From positions 168,189,174-168,253,173 of the forward strand of contig NC_079147.1 in the NCBI RefSeq assembly GCF_945859685.1: 64,000 nucleotides of DNA, given 5' to 3'. Under the pieces are notes generated by a model that did no database searches, was not told the origin of the DNA, and saw nothing but the letters and a program-made list of their open reading frames with translations. The DNA comes from Eupeodes corollae (lineage: Eukaryota > Arthropoda > Insecta > Diptera > Syrphidae). Shown in pieces: positions 36,355-47,796 of the stretch. The translations under genes and the position numbers were made by a program. Positions within the stretch are counted from its first letter, which is position 1. Every line of letters begins with the position of its first letter.

Positions 36355-36770
36355 AGTAAGCTTTTGATTTGTCGTTTACGATACAATTTATTTTGGCGCT
36401 TGGCTTTTGGCGGAAAGGGCTCGATGTTTTACCCAAACACTATAAAAACTACGGCCCGACGATGCCGCCAGCACCTGACAGTGACTCTTTGTGGGTGCAT
36501 TGGTTTTTCGACAGTCACTCTTGAATTATCATTGATCCCAAATTCTGCTTATTGACGACACCAATCAGATGAAAATGTGCCTTATCACTGAAGATGAATT
36601 TCTTCAAAAATTGGTCATCCACTGCCTCCATTTGTTACCACCATTCGATTCTGATCATTCACGACGCGAAGCTTGAAATGATCCAAATGCTTTAGTTCTC
36701 GAGTCAGTTGCACTTTGTAAGTGCGTAAATGCAAGCCTTTATGCACATTGTGTATCAACCATGTTACAAT
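36355..36770 (-). pseudogene. Tc1/mariner transposase fragment, D,D41D-like
   Basis: The minus strand reads, across frames, GLHLRTYKVQLTRELKHLDH (36740-36680), then FLKKFIFSDKAHFHLIGVVN (36612-36553) and KQNLGS. The first catalytic aspartate is in FSDKAHF, where related proteins have FSDEAHF. MHPQRVTV-like and IVGP segments follow near 36480-36440. The pattern matches the full element at 52112-53358, with many stops. No inverted repeats could be assigned. Confidence 0.65.
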
Positions 36771-37984
36771 TGTTGGGCACGACGCTGAGGTAAACGGCTC
36801 CCTAGCAATATTTTCTGCAGGCAGAACGAGCTTGCACTTAAGTTTTCACATCTCTTACTGGTTTGCTTAACTTTTTGAACAATCAAACAATTCGAACAAT
36901 ATGCATTGTTCACTGAAAGAGGTGAATCGAATCGATAGTTTGTTTGTAAGCCTGAATCGGTGAATCGAGTCACTGAAATTATCACACCGATTACAGAATC
37001 CGATAAGTGTGAATTTCAACAGTTGTACCCCAGTCAAATTGCCAAAAAATCAATCCGCATCCATTCTTAACTCTTTCAATGGATACTATGAAATACATTT
37101 CTCGGATGAAAATAGTTTTAAGTTTTGTTTATGTTTTAATTTTTCCTTAAAGTTTTTTGAGAAAGTAAATATTTTTGTTAACGAATTTATTTCACCCATC
37201 TACTTTAGGTACAAGATAAGATTTGTTTTGTGGCCTAGAACTCTTAGTGGGGCAACGTAAAAAACATGTAAATTAAACAAACAAATATGTACATCCTCGT
37301 GAATGAAAACACCCAAATTATTATAATGAAAATAAAACATTTATGTCGTTGCCGGATGAAGTTTTTAGTTTATTTTAACAACAACAAACTTGAATCTTCA
37401 TTTTCCATTATCTCTACAACTCCAGTAGCAAAAAAGGTTAACATACTTTTATGTAAGAGTTTTTTTAAGTTTTGAATTTGTTTTGACTGAAAATGAGTTT
37501 TACTTCATAAAAGGGAAAAATTAACAAAAAAAGAAGATTCAAAATCTAGAACCTTAAATTGAAAAGACTTTGTATAAAAACATTACTGCCAAACTAAAAT
37601 ACAATTTGTATCTTAACACATTTTTGTATAATGTTGAGCTGAAACAAAACGTTGACTTTTTTTAAATCAATGTCTATTTTTGTCGAAATCTCAGCATTGT
37701 TTTTTTTTATTTTTATTCGAAAGAATGTCAAATTTAATTAGTTATACATGTCACATGAATAGGGACACACACTTTTTTCGTTTTTTATTTGACGATATTT
37801 TGTAAACCTTTGTTTTTGGAAAAATCTGGAATGAATGAGGTATGTATAAAGTTTAATATTGTGAACAAAGATTTTGGATTGAGTTGATAAATTCAAGTTT
37901 TATGGTGGTTTTTCCGAAGACGGTCATAGAAAGACCTGTTTTTTTGTGTCACATGAATAGGGCCAGATCTAAATTTACCTATTA
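36771..37984. other. No gene seen; spaced direct repeat
   Basis: The 16-mer TGTCACATGAATAGGG occurs at 37749-37764 and 37947-37962 in the same orientation. No coding motif is present. The region lies between two minus-strand transposase relics, so it may be the decayed middle of one element. Confidence 0.4.
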
Positions 37985-38155
37985 CTTACTTACTTAAGGT
38001 GGCGCTACAGTCCGGGGACCTGGGCATCAACCAACATGCTTCTCCAGCCAGCTCGGTCCCTAGCTAACTGACTCTTGTTTCGCACGCCAAGTTGGTTGAG
38101 GTCTTCATTCACCTGCGTGCGCCACCTGAGTCGCGGTCTTTCTCTACTATGCTGC
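37985..38155 (-). mobile_element. LINE-A 3' end only (strongly 5'-truncated insertion)
   Basis: On the minus strand it reads CAGGTGGCGCACGCAGGTGA, GACCTCAACCAACTTGGCG, and GGACTGTAGCGCCACC with a TTAAGTAAGTAAGTAA tail. It matches LINE-A copy 1 at 3715-3815 base for base over long stretches, so it is younger than most other copies. It shows that LINE-A has a short TAAG-type tail in place of poly(A). Confidence 0.85.
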
Positions 38156-38289
38156 TATCTAAGGATTTTCTCTAGATTTCTAAAAATGTGTTCGACATTG
38201 AAAAATACCTGTTGATCAAATTTGAACACTTTCGCGTATTTAAAATTGTATTTGTAGTTTGGGAAGAACTTTGAGCTTGTATATATATG

Positions 38290-38473
38290 TTCTTCAGTAA
38301 TAACTAATAACCCTTTGCAGATTTTCTTCACTGGAATTGGAACATTTAGTAGTTAGAAGATTATGTAAACCATAATCTCCTCTTAAAGCACGATATGTGT
38401 CTGTGGCAGAATCACCATTTTTGCAGTAGCTTTTAGCAATTCTTAGGCGTTGTGCGATAGTTAAGCGGTCCAT
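38290..38473 (-). pseudogene. Tc1/mariner transposase N-terminus (helix-turn-helix), D,D41D-like
   Basis: ATG at 38473 on the minus strand opens MDRLTIAQRLRIAKSYCKNG followed by ATDTYRALRGDYGLHN. This matches the DNA-binding N-terminus of the element at 52227 (MNRLTNKQRLQIIEFYYQNQ ... FRALRPIYGLHN). The frame is then lost near 38300. It might be the 5' half of the same relic as 36355-36770, since both are on the minus strand and in the right order, with a LINE-A end inserted between. Confidence 0.7.
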
Positions 38474-40194
38474 TTTCGTAAATGTCAGACTTTCAACTGC
38501 CGTGCCTTTATTCTAAGCACTTTGTTCAGTGGTATCATTTTATGTTTCACTTGTTGAATTCTTACACTTTTCTATTACAATTAAATTTTATTAAATTTAA
38601 GCCAATGCTATCCATTTGTGTCATCTATCTCATAGATACAATGGAGGTACTAATATTCTCACGCTTTAAATTGTGAGAAAAATATTTGAGTTATTTGGAG
38701 CTACCAGGAATAAATCTTATTAATTTTTGTTAATATTTCATTGTATGATACCTACACCATTTGATTTATTAGCCAAGCTTACACAAAAGGCACAAGTCAA
38801 ACACATACCCTGAATTTCAAGGATTTCTTAACGTGATTTTCCTTTCTCTTTTATTAGGTAGGTAACTATACGAGCATACCTACAAATATATCTACTTTTT
38901 TTAGATTGAATAATATGCGTAGAACGAAGTTGGTGAAGTCACAACAGGATAAAAAAAAAGTTAGAGGGCTTCCATTCATAAGACGATTAAACTTAAAGCA
39001 AATGCGACGTGGGTGGGCTTTTCGTCTTGTAGAACGATAAGTGAAAGATGACAAAGGTATCGTTCAATTGTACATTTGGAATTTGGATACACTTTTGGCA
39101 GAGAAAACCTTACGTTACGATTTTCGTTGACACTGCCTATAAAAAGTTACATTTCCGTTTCCTGCGACCGACACGTACGACAAACGTCTCCTTGCTATTG
39201 AGACTATTCACTGATCCGGAAAAAGAAGTAGGAAAAAGATTTTCGTTTGAGCTTCATATAATTTCCGTAGATCCATAGTGAAATGGATTCTTGTTATATA
39301 CATTTTTAGGAAAAGGTATGGGAGAAATGTGATGAATTCAAAAATGTAAGACATGAAAGTGGACTTTGATAAAAGAAGGTGTTCTTTTTCCTGAATATAT
39401 GGTAGGTCAAGTTCATATTAATATTAGGAGGTAAGTTTTTAGATGGTTTGTTATTTTATGAAATTATTTAGATTACTTTGATGTGATAGTTGCATTTTCA
39501 TAAATAATTTAGGGTTTCTTCTCAATTCATTTTTCGAAATCAATCAATGTGACTGCACAAGGTACTTGTGTATTTTGGTTTTTAAAGGATTGTAAAATTC
39601 TATTTCAAAATCATATTTTTTAAGAACCTGAATATTTGCTCTTTTTTTCAGATAAGATATTATGAAATTTAAAGCATTACAAAGTGTTTCCAAATTCTTA
39701 ATTGTTTTGTTGTTGTTTTTGACAGCAAACCGCGTTTTGGTGAATATTGTTAAATTACTAACAAATATTTAGATAAAATATTTACTTATACAACTTAAGA
39801 GTATATAAGATTAAATAACCCTCCCTGGATCACCCGTTGGTCAAAAGTAGATTAATTTGTGCTGCGCGGCTCTAATAGGTCCTCAGTTAAATTTAGTGGT
39901 GCAAAATTTTAAACGATTTAGTAAAATGTTACATCCATTTTTAGCAGTTTAACAAGATTAAAAGATGATTAACCTAATTTTAAACGATTTTAACATCTTA
40001 CTATCTCTTAATAATTTGCTAAGGTTACAATAACGGAATGGCTTATTAAATTTTTAGGAATTTGTTTAATCCATATGACATCTGTACAATTATTCTTTTG
40101 AAAGCAATGGACGGAATGTTCCTTTCCATAGTTGGGAATTTTAAATGATAGATCCGTTTTTAGCAATGTACTAGTTATCAAAACGAAAAGAAAG
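38474..40194. other. No gene supported
   Basis: Two short + frames follow each other, one highly basic (38915-39040, 41 codons) and one of 76 codons (39048-39278). Neither has a recognised motif. The rest is AT-rich. Confidence 0.4.
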
Positions 40195-42586
40195 GTTCAA
40201 AATGTTCGAGTCCCTTAGTACTGCAGGATCAAAAAGTGAAACGACAGCCCTGATTACTACCCCTTGTTAATACTAAGGTAGTAAAGAATATTGGTATTGA
40301 AATACCATTTGCTAATGGACATTCAATTAAAATATTTTCTGTTTACTTTCCGGGAGGCAATTCCTCCGTAACTAGAAGATATGATTTAAGAAATGATTTA
40401 CGTAAACTGGTCACTATAAATTAAACTTATTTAATTGGGGGAGATCTTAATTGCAGAAACAGGAATTGGGGATGTATGAGAGCCAACGCATGGGGTAATA
40501 TATTGTATGATCTTACTACTACGTACTCATTCAATATTTTTTACCCTCCTGAACCCACTTTTTACCCCTTAATGATAGAACGAACCCTTCAACCATTGAC
40601 TTATTTTTAACAAATATGCCAGGACTTTTCAATCAGCCAATGGTCGTTAACGATTTTAGTTCAAACCATCTTCCGATCAAAATGAGAACATGATTTTTGA
40701 TTACAAAAATGCTAAGTGGATTAGGTTAAAAAATAAAATTAGAAAACTTACCAATAATAGATCCCAATGAAGTCAGTCCTGATCAAATTAACGACGCTAT
40801 TCAAAATTTTACAAATGTTACATTAGAAAGCGTGGCACAATCTGTTCCAAAGAAAAGGGTTCATAACGATAACTCAAACTCACTTATTAAAAAGAGGAAT
40901 AGATTTAGGTTATTGTGGATAAGAACCAGAAATACTTTTTATCTAACAGACGTTAAAGTTCTTAATAATTTTATACATTTTTTTTTTTAAAAGTGGAACG
41001 CGAGGCTACAAACATTAGATAAAGCCAGTAAGCCATTTTGGACCTTGTCAAAAAGAATTTAAAAAAACAGTCAAATTCCAGCGTTAAAAACTGGAAACTC
41101 AGTTCTATTAACAAATGTCGAAAAAGCAAACGCGTTGGCTCATGCATTTTTTGAAAATCATCAATAAGGTAACAACGTTTCGATCATTTCGAAATTGCTG
41201 TAGAGCAATCAATTGAAATTATAAGATCTCAACAATTTCAATTTAACGATGATACAATTACAGTACAGGATGTAACTGTACTTGGTAGCTTTAAAAATTC
41301 CAAGAGTCCAGGACTCGATGATTTGAAAAATATAATGTTAAAAAACTGCCAAGAACAGGTATATATATATAGGTATTCCAAGGCAATGGAATATAGCAAA
41401 AATAATTCCCATTCAAAAACCTGGAAAAAATCCTTCTATAAGTTCTAGCTATAGACCCATTAGATTACTCAGTTCTCTGAGTAAGGGTCTTGAGAAACTC
41501 ATAAAAAATAAAATAGTGTTGCATTTGAACGAGCATAATATCCTTCCAGCGGAACAATTTGGTTTTAGAAGTTGTCATAGCACAGTGCATCAAGTGCATC
41601 GAACAACGAATGACATAAAAAGTAATTTTGCAGTAGGGAAAAGCACTGGTCTGGTCTTATTAGATGTAGAGAAGGCTTTTGACACGGTGTGGCATAAAGG
41701 CCTTCTCCACAAACTCTTGGTTCTGGATTGTCCAACTTTCATTATAAAAATGATAAATTCCTTTTTAACTGAAAGATTTTTTAAAGTTTCAGTAAACATT
41801 TCCTACTCTGATCTATATGAAATCCTTGCAGATGTACCACAAGGATCAGTTCTTGGTCCTGTTTTGTATACCATATTTACTTATGATTTCCCGACGTTAA
41901 CAAACTGTAAATCAGCTGTTTTTGCAGACGATACGTGTTTGTATTCATCAGATTCAGTTGGTTTTAACATCGAAACCAACTTGCAATCTGCGCTGAATAT
42001 TGTGCAAACGTACTTTAATGATTGGAAAATTAAAATAAATGCTGGGAAAACTCAAGCCGTCTTTTTCGCTAGAAAAAGAAAAGCTTGTTTTTTATTCACC
42101 AATATGCTTCAAATTAATAGTATTCCAACATAATAGAAATCGAGTACTAAATATTTAGGAGTACACGTAGACAAAACACTTACTTTTGGGTTCATATACA
42201 AGAAGCAATCAATAAGGTGATTTTAGCTATAAAAATTCTATATCCGTTTATTAACAGGAAATCAAAACTCAGTGTTGAAAACAAGCTCATCATTTTTAAG
42301 GTTATCTTTCAAAGTATCATGCTATATGGGTCACCTGCTTGGGGTAAATGTGCTAATAGCCATTTACTTCGATTACAAAGAACCCAAAATAAAATACTAA
42401 AAATGATGTTAAATCTGCCATGGCACTATTCTACTGAAGATCTCCACTAACTTGCCAAAATTGATAAAGTTTCATTTAGAATAAGTTATTTTTTTGAGCG
42501 ATATAATGCATCTTGCAGACTATCGGAAAACTACCTTATCTAAAATTTGGCTATTTAGAATTAAAAAAAAAAAAAAAAAAAAAACA
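40195..42586 (+). mobile_element. Jockey-like LINE with poly(A) tail
   Basis: The endonuclease region reads IGGDLNCRN near 40438-40460, then PSTIDLFLTNMPGLFNQ (40585-40635) and FSSNHLPIKM with the terminal His (40660-40690). The RT opens with PGLDDLKNIMLKNC near 41310. Its main open frame, 41516-42133, has EQFGFRSCHSTVHQVH, LLDVEKAFDTVWHKGLL (first catalytic D), VPQGSVLGPVLYTIF, and FADD at 41921-41932. A frameshift near 42135-42217 precedes the thumb frame 42217-42450 (SIMLYGSPAWGKC). An A run of about 22 bases at 42563-42584 is the tail. RNase H is absent, as in Jockey. Confidence 0.85.
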
Positions 42587-42639
42587 CGAAACTGAAAAAA
42601 ATGTAAAAATAAAAACTCATACAATAAATGGTTAAAGCT

Positions 42640-42775
42640 TTATATTTATTATTTATTTATTTATTTTTGTTTCTTATTTATTTACTATTTTTTATTTATT
42701 TACTTGTTTATTCATTTGTTTGTTTAATTATTTGTTTATTTATTTAATTATTTATTTGTATGTTTTATGTGACCA
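42640..42775. repeat. TTTA tetranucleotide repeat
   Basis: Imperfect (TTTA)n/(TTTG)n repeat just downstream of the Jockey-like poly(A) tail. It probably grew from the tail region or the insertion site. The next ~370 bp to 43149 are AT-rich without features. Confidence 0.8.
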
Positions 42776-43149
42776 ATTTTTATTGAATATATGTAGATTA
42801 ATGTTTGGTAATACAGGCTGTTTTGGTCACTTGATTTTAAATGCAAATAAAAAACTTTATTTTATCTTTTACCCAACGTTTCGTCGCTACTCACGACTCC
42901 TTCACGGTTTTTTTTTATTATGATATGTTGTTTATTTGTTGGTGTATTTTACATTTTTTTTAAAACTTATTTTTATTTTGTTTGAAAGAGGAACATGAAA
43001 GTTAAATATGTAAACTATTTAATAAATTAACATTAAAAACAAGAGACTAATAAATTAAAAAGACAAACATAAATTATCACAGTGTAGTTCAGGTACTTAT
43101 TTTATTGCTAATTAATTATTGTAATTATAAGAAAAAATGTAAATAATTA

Positions 43150-46100
43150 CTGCTACAATAAAATATAATAATAATAATAGATTTCATTAAATTTATTGTG
43201 AATATCTAAATCAGTTTTAATTCGTTGTATTGTATTATGATCGGTTGGGCAAAGGATGGTAGATAATTTTTTGAATATGAGTGTGCTTTCAAGTGAAGGA
43301 TAGATCTGCCGTGACAAAGGACATTCTACATTCTTCATGATAGAACTTCATGACAGGCTTCCACAATTCTGGGAGTTCATTATTGTATTGGGGTTTGGTC
43401 GTAAAAATAGTTTTTCCAACTCTGATTCGGAGTATCTTTATGCAATTTTTCCTTGTTAGTTGCCTTTTAGATGGAATGCGATGATGATGTGGATTATGCA
43501 TACGAAGAAAAGTATTGCAGCTATTCCAATTAACTTCAAGTTCCATCTTAAGCTCCTGGAAATAGATTTGGCGAGTCAATTGATAGAAATTTGGCGAATC
43601 AATAACAAGTGGAAATTCAGTAGCATTTCTAGCTGCATCATCCGCCATTTCATTGCTTTTGATACCAGAATGCCCTGGTACCCATGCTAGTACTATGTTT
43701 TCCGTCGTGCATCTTAATTGTTCCAAAGTAGGGCATCGGTTTGTCTCATTTTTTAGACCTTTTGATATCCCAAGGTTAACTGTCATAATTTTACTTCGTC
43801 CCAAATAAGTTTTCGCAATTGATATAGCTCTTTGAATTGCTGCTAGTTCAGCAATGTAGCTGCCTGCTTCACTAGGTAGTAGTCCTTACCAGACCGAAGA
43901 GGTTTGAGAATGATGTTACCACTTGACTACGAAATATATGAGTTATCATCTATATTTTATTGAACCTGGTTCAAACAATTAATTTCGTTAGACTTTTAAA
44001 TAATAAAATCGGTGGAATCCCACCAGGACCTTCTTTATTGGTTGTTTAGAAGTCAAGCAGGGCTGTCATAACTTCTAAAACTTGTAATATCATTGAAAAA
44101 ATATTAAGAGATACTGGGATCTGTGGAAATTCGAGATTGGAAGGTGAGTTTGGCGAATAAACAGACTGAAAGTAGACAGCAAAAAGATTGCAAATCTCAT
44201 TCAAGTCACTTGTTGATGTATTTAAGTACTTCATAACCGTTTGATTTACGTTTAGAGTTAATAAAATTCCGAAAGCTTTAACTACTATTTTTTATATTAG
44301 ATTCTACAGTAAACATATGGGATCGATACAAAAATTTATTGAGTTTATTAAATTTCTTTTGGCAATTTAAATATCTCGACCGAAGTTCTAGACGAGAAAT
44401 CTGTTCATTAAGAATTTCGCATTGATTTTTTTTTGTTTCAAGTTCGCTTACGTCAAAATTATTTCTTTCTTCGATAATAGCTCAACTTTATCACTGTATT
44501 TTTTACATTTCGTTCCAAATTTGTTAGCAATTGTTTCAGAATCTTTTAGCAATCTATTATTATCTGAGATCATGTATGAAAATTCAAGGTGTGATTTATA
44601 GCAATGAAGGGATCTTATCCTGTTTCACAGTGTTCGGCTATCTAATGATGGCTTCATTGTGTTGACGAAGTTTTTCCAAGAAGATCGTTTTGACTGAAGT
44701 GATTCTCGTTTCAATTTTGCACAACTTCTTCTATAAGCAATACAGTTTTAAGTTGTTGGAAACCTTCGAGCTTTTTTCCAGGCATTGTCCTTATCCTTTA
44801 CTAATTTGGTTATATCCGTACTACGAGGGGCTTTCAATATATTCTCGGTATCGGGGTGAAGCTGTGGTTATATATATAAAGTAATACTATTATTTTAGTG
44901 CATTCATGTAAAACTTCATATTAATGTGATTATTATTTACCGTTAAATCTCTATTTAAACAGAATCATAATGGCAACTGAAACGATGATAGTGAAAATTG
45001 AGCATCGCGCTGTAATTAAATTTCTCACTAAGCAAGGAAAAAGTCAAAAAACTATTCATGAAGAAATGGTGGCAGTTTACCAGGGTTCCGCACCTTCATT
45101 ATCAACTGTGCAAAAGTGGTCAAGAGAGTGCAAAAAGAGGCAGAGAGAGCATTGAAGACGACCCTCGCTCCGGCGACCCGGCTAGTGCTTGTACGGGAGA
45201 AAGCATCAAAGAAGTCGAAAAACTTTTTCTCGAGGATGCCCAAATAAAGGTGAAAATGATGGCAGAGATCACCAAGCTTTCGACTGGTACCATTCACACC
45301 ATCCTTCATGATCATCTTAACCTTTCAAAGGTCAGTGCAAGGTGGGTGCCACGAATGCTCACAGCGCCTCAGAAAAAAGTGAGAATCGCATGCTGTAGAG
45401 AGCTTTTGGAGATGTGTAGTGAGGGGGGACGAAACATGGGTTCAGAAACAGACCCCCGAAGAAGTTCAAAGTCACTCCGTCTGCCGGGAAGCTCATGGCC
45501 ACAGTTTTTTGGGACGTAAAGGGAATCTTACTCATTGAGTACAAAAAAAAAAGGTGAAACCATCAACGCCAAAATCCTACGCTTCTACTTTGCATAATTT
45601 GCGGGAGGAAATTAAAAAGAAAAGACGGGGTAAACTCGCAGCGGCTGTGTTGCTTCTTCATGACAACGCTCCTGTTCACACGCCGCGAGTTTCCAAGGCT
45701 GCTGTGCGAGATTGTGGTTTTGAAGAAATTCAACATCCACCCTATAGTCCAGACCTTGCCCCTAGTGATTACTTCCTGTTTCCGGATTTGAAAAAATGTC
45801 TTCGTGGAAAAAGATTTTCGGATGATGAAGAACTCAAGTCGGCAATAAATGGGTATTTTGCAGGGAAAGAGGAAACTTATTTTTTTGAGGGTTTAAAAAA
45901 GCTTATCTCAAGATGTAACAAATGCATTGATGTTAGGGGAGATTATATTGAAAAATAAAAACAATTTAAATTGAATTCGCATTTTCCTTCATATCGATAC
46001 CGAGAATATATTGAACGAAATTAGTTTTTGATGAATATCTCTTTTTGTTTGTTGGATCGATTTAGCTGGAGCAGTTCTAATTATTTTTTTGATTTTCGAC

Positions 46101-46340
46101 GCCTCTTGGTTGGTGTTTTGGGTTGTAGGATTTCTCATTGTCAATGTTTTAGTGCTCTCTTCAAATAAGGTCAAATTAGCTAGATCTTCATTGAAACGTG
46201 CTGTGAATTTGCTAGTTAATTGTTGCTCATGAGAACGAATTACAATTGAAATATGATCCCTGCTTTCTTGAGGAAGAACCTCACAGCGAACAAAGGGAGC
46301 CAAATCTTGAGTTGCCATTGTAAGGTTACTTACGGAAAAA
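43150..46340 (-). mobile_element. I-like LINE with RNase H, RT largely deleted, carrying a mariner
   Basis: Read from 46340 down, the endonuclease end has LTMATQDLAPFVRCEVLPQE and SRDHISIVI, with the conserved histidine (46330-46225). The linker ...SIQQTKRDIHQKL is cut by the mariner at 46022 and resumes at 44821 with DITKLVKDKDNAWKKARRFP and KRESLQSKRSSWKNFV. Then come ICNLFAVYFQSVYSPNSP (44200-44150) and the RT start GPGGIPPILL (44032-44003). The RT proper is missing. RNase H follows, with AGSYIAELAAIQRAISIAK (frameshifted, 43875-43820) and LAWVPGHSGIKSNEMADDAA (43687-43630). The last readable residues end near 43155. The clade call is inferred. Confidence 0.75.
44824..46021 (+). mobile_element. 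mariner element, D,D34D type, nested in the I-like LINE
   Basis: Inverted repeats share TTCAATATATTCTCGGTATCG (44832-44852 and, reversed, 46015-45995), next to TA at both ends. The transposase starts with ATG at 44970 (MATETMIVKIEHRAVIKFL, helix-turn-helix). It changes frame near 45115-45150, continues in 45058-45519 (DDPRSGDPAS, KVSARWVPRMLTAPQKK), and has GDETWV near 45430 with the first Asp. A deletion and a frameshift follow. The last frame, 45554-45958, holds LLHDNAPVHT and YSPDLAPSDYFLFPDLKK. I count 34 residues between its two catalytic aspartates, as in classical mariners. It is inactive, with at least two frame breaks. Confidence 0.85.
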
Positions 46341-47796
46341 GTATTATAAATAAAAATATATGTGGGATATATCCATTCAAATTTAAAAAAATATTCTCCC
46401 AGGGGGGAAGTCGTAGGCTCATGATCAGGCGCACGACGACGCGAGATAATGCTCTCACCAAAAGTTTTGTTTAATAAATTGATTGTTTTGTTGCGTCGCG
46501 ATAACCCAACACATATATTGATAATAAATTTGCACAATTTGCAAATGTTTAGTTTTTATTATAAGATGGCCAACCAAACCGAGCATACACCAGTGACAGC
46601 TGTCAAAAAGACCATCTCTGAAAAATGTATTACCTTATTGAAAACCACACGTCTTAAAAAAACACTCGTTATATCTTATTATTGTCTGTATTTCAAACTC
46701 ATGTTTTTTCTTCTAAAGATGATAAGTGAATAACATGTCATGGTAAGTGGGATAATCGGGTAAAATATTATTAAATAATAAATATCAGTTTTCGACAATT
46801 AACTGTACAAAAGATACACTAATAATAAACTTAAATTTAAAAATAAATGCTTAACATTTTTAAAAATACTGCTTTTTTCAGAATACGTAAATATAAAATA
46901 AATTTGCATTTTTTCCTTGTCGTTGAACAATGTCAACAATATTATCCTATTGTATACTATTGAGGGACTTAATGCTCCTTTTCTTTTCCATTGAATGGAC
47001 AAATATGGTAATGAAATGAGGTACATATCTAGATTATTAATATTGCTGAAAACGAACCGGAATCGATTCTCCATAAATTAAATATCATTCCGGTATTACA
47101 CTTGTGTCTTTATATTTTAAATAAATATTTATTAAAAACAGAATTATTGTTAAATAAATTATTTTGGGATAACTTCTTTTCTACTTTATTACTGCTTTCA
47201 AAATGAATAACAATACAGAAATTGTTATTGTGCGAATTAACTCGAAACCTTCCCTTTGTTCTGGAATTTTTATTTTTATTCCTTTAAAAACAAAATTTTA
47301 TAAAAGGCTGTTTGTTAAAAAAAATGTATATAATATGTGCAAGAAAAAGAAATACTTATTTAATATCTAATATCTTTTTGGAGACGGTCACGTTTGTTCA
47401 AAATTTGTTTGAGTTTATTTTTCTTATATGTTCTCGATTTAAAAAAAAAAAATTAAAAAGAATGTATTGGTATTTCGTTTATGGCCTTTATTTTAATATC
47501 ATCGTTTATTTCATCAGCGCTATGTGAAACTCCTAATGATGGCACAAAACATAATTTGAGAGCACTTCCGGCTACAAATGGGTGGTAACAACATTAACGT
47601 TTTTATAGGAGTAATTTTAACGCTCTTAGTGTTTTGTTGAAGTTTAAAGGAATGGATACAAGTTTTTGTTTTAAAACAGTTAAACACTTTTGAATTAAGA
47701 GAGTATTTAAGTAAATTTACGAATGAAAAGATAACTTTAGTCGATAATATAAAAAAGCTCTCAAAGTTAAAGATAAATGGGCTTAAAAAAATGAGG
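46341..47796. other. No gene seen
   Basis: The sequence upstream of the I-like LINE truncation point is AT-rich. Open frames of 71-94 codons overlap each other on both strands without motifs. Confidence 0.45.

Noticed and set aside
46449..46733. 94-codon plus-strand frame as a host gene
   Set aside because: It overlaps the I-like LINE upstream edge and AT-rich DNA, with no motif, splice support or composition of a gene.
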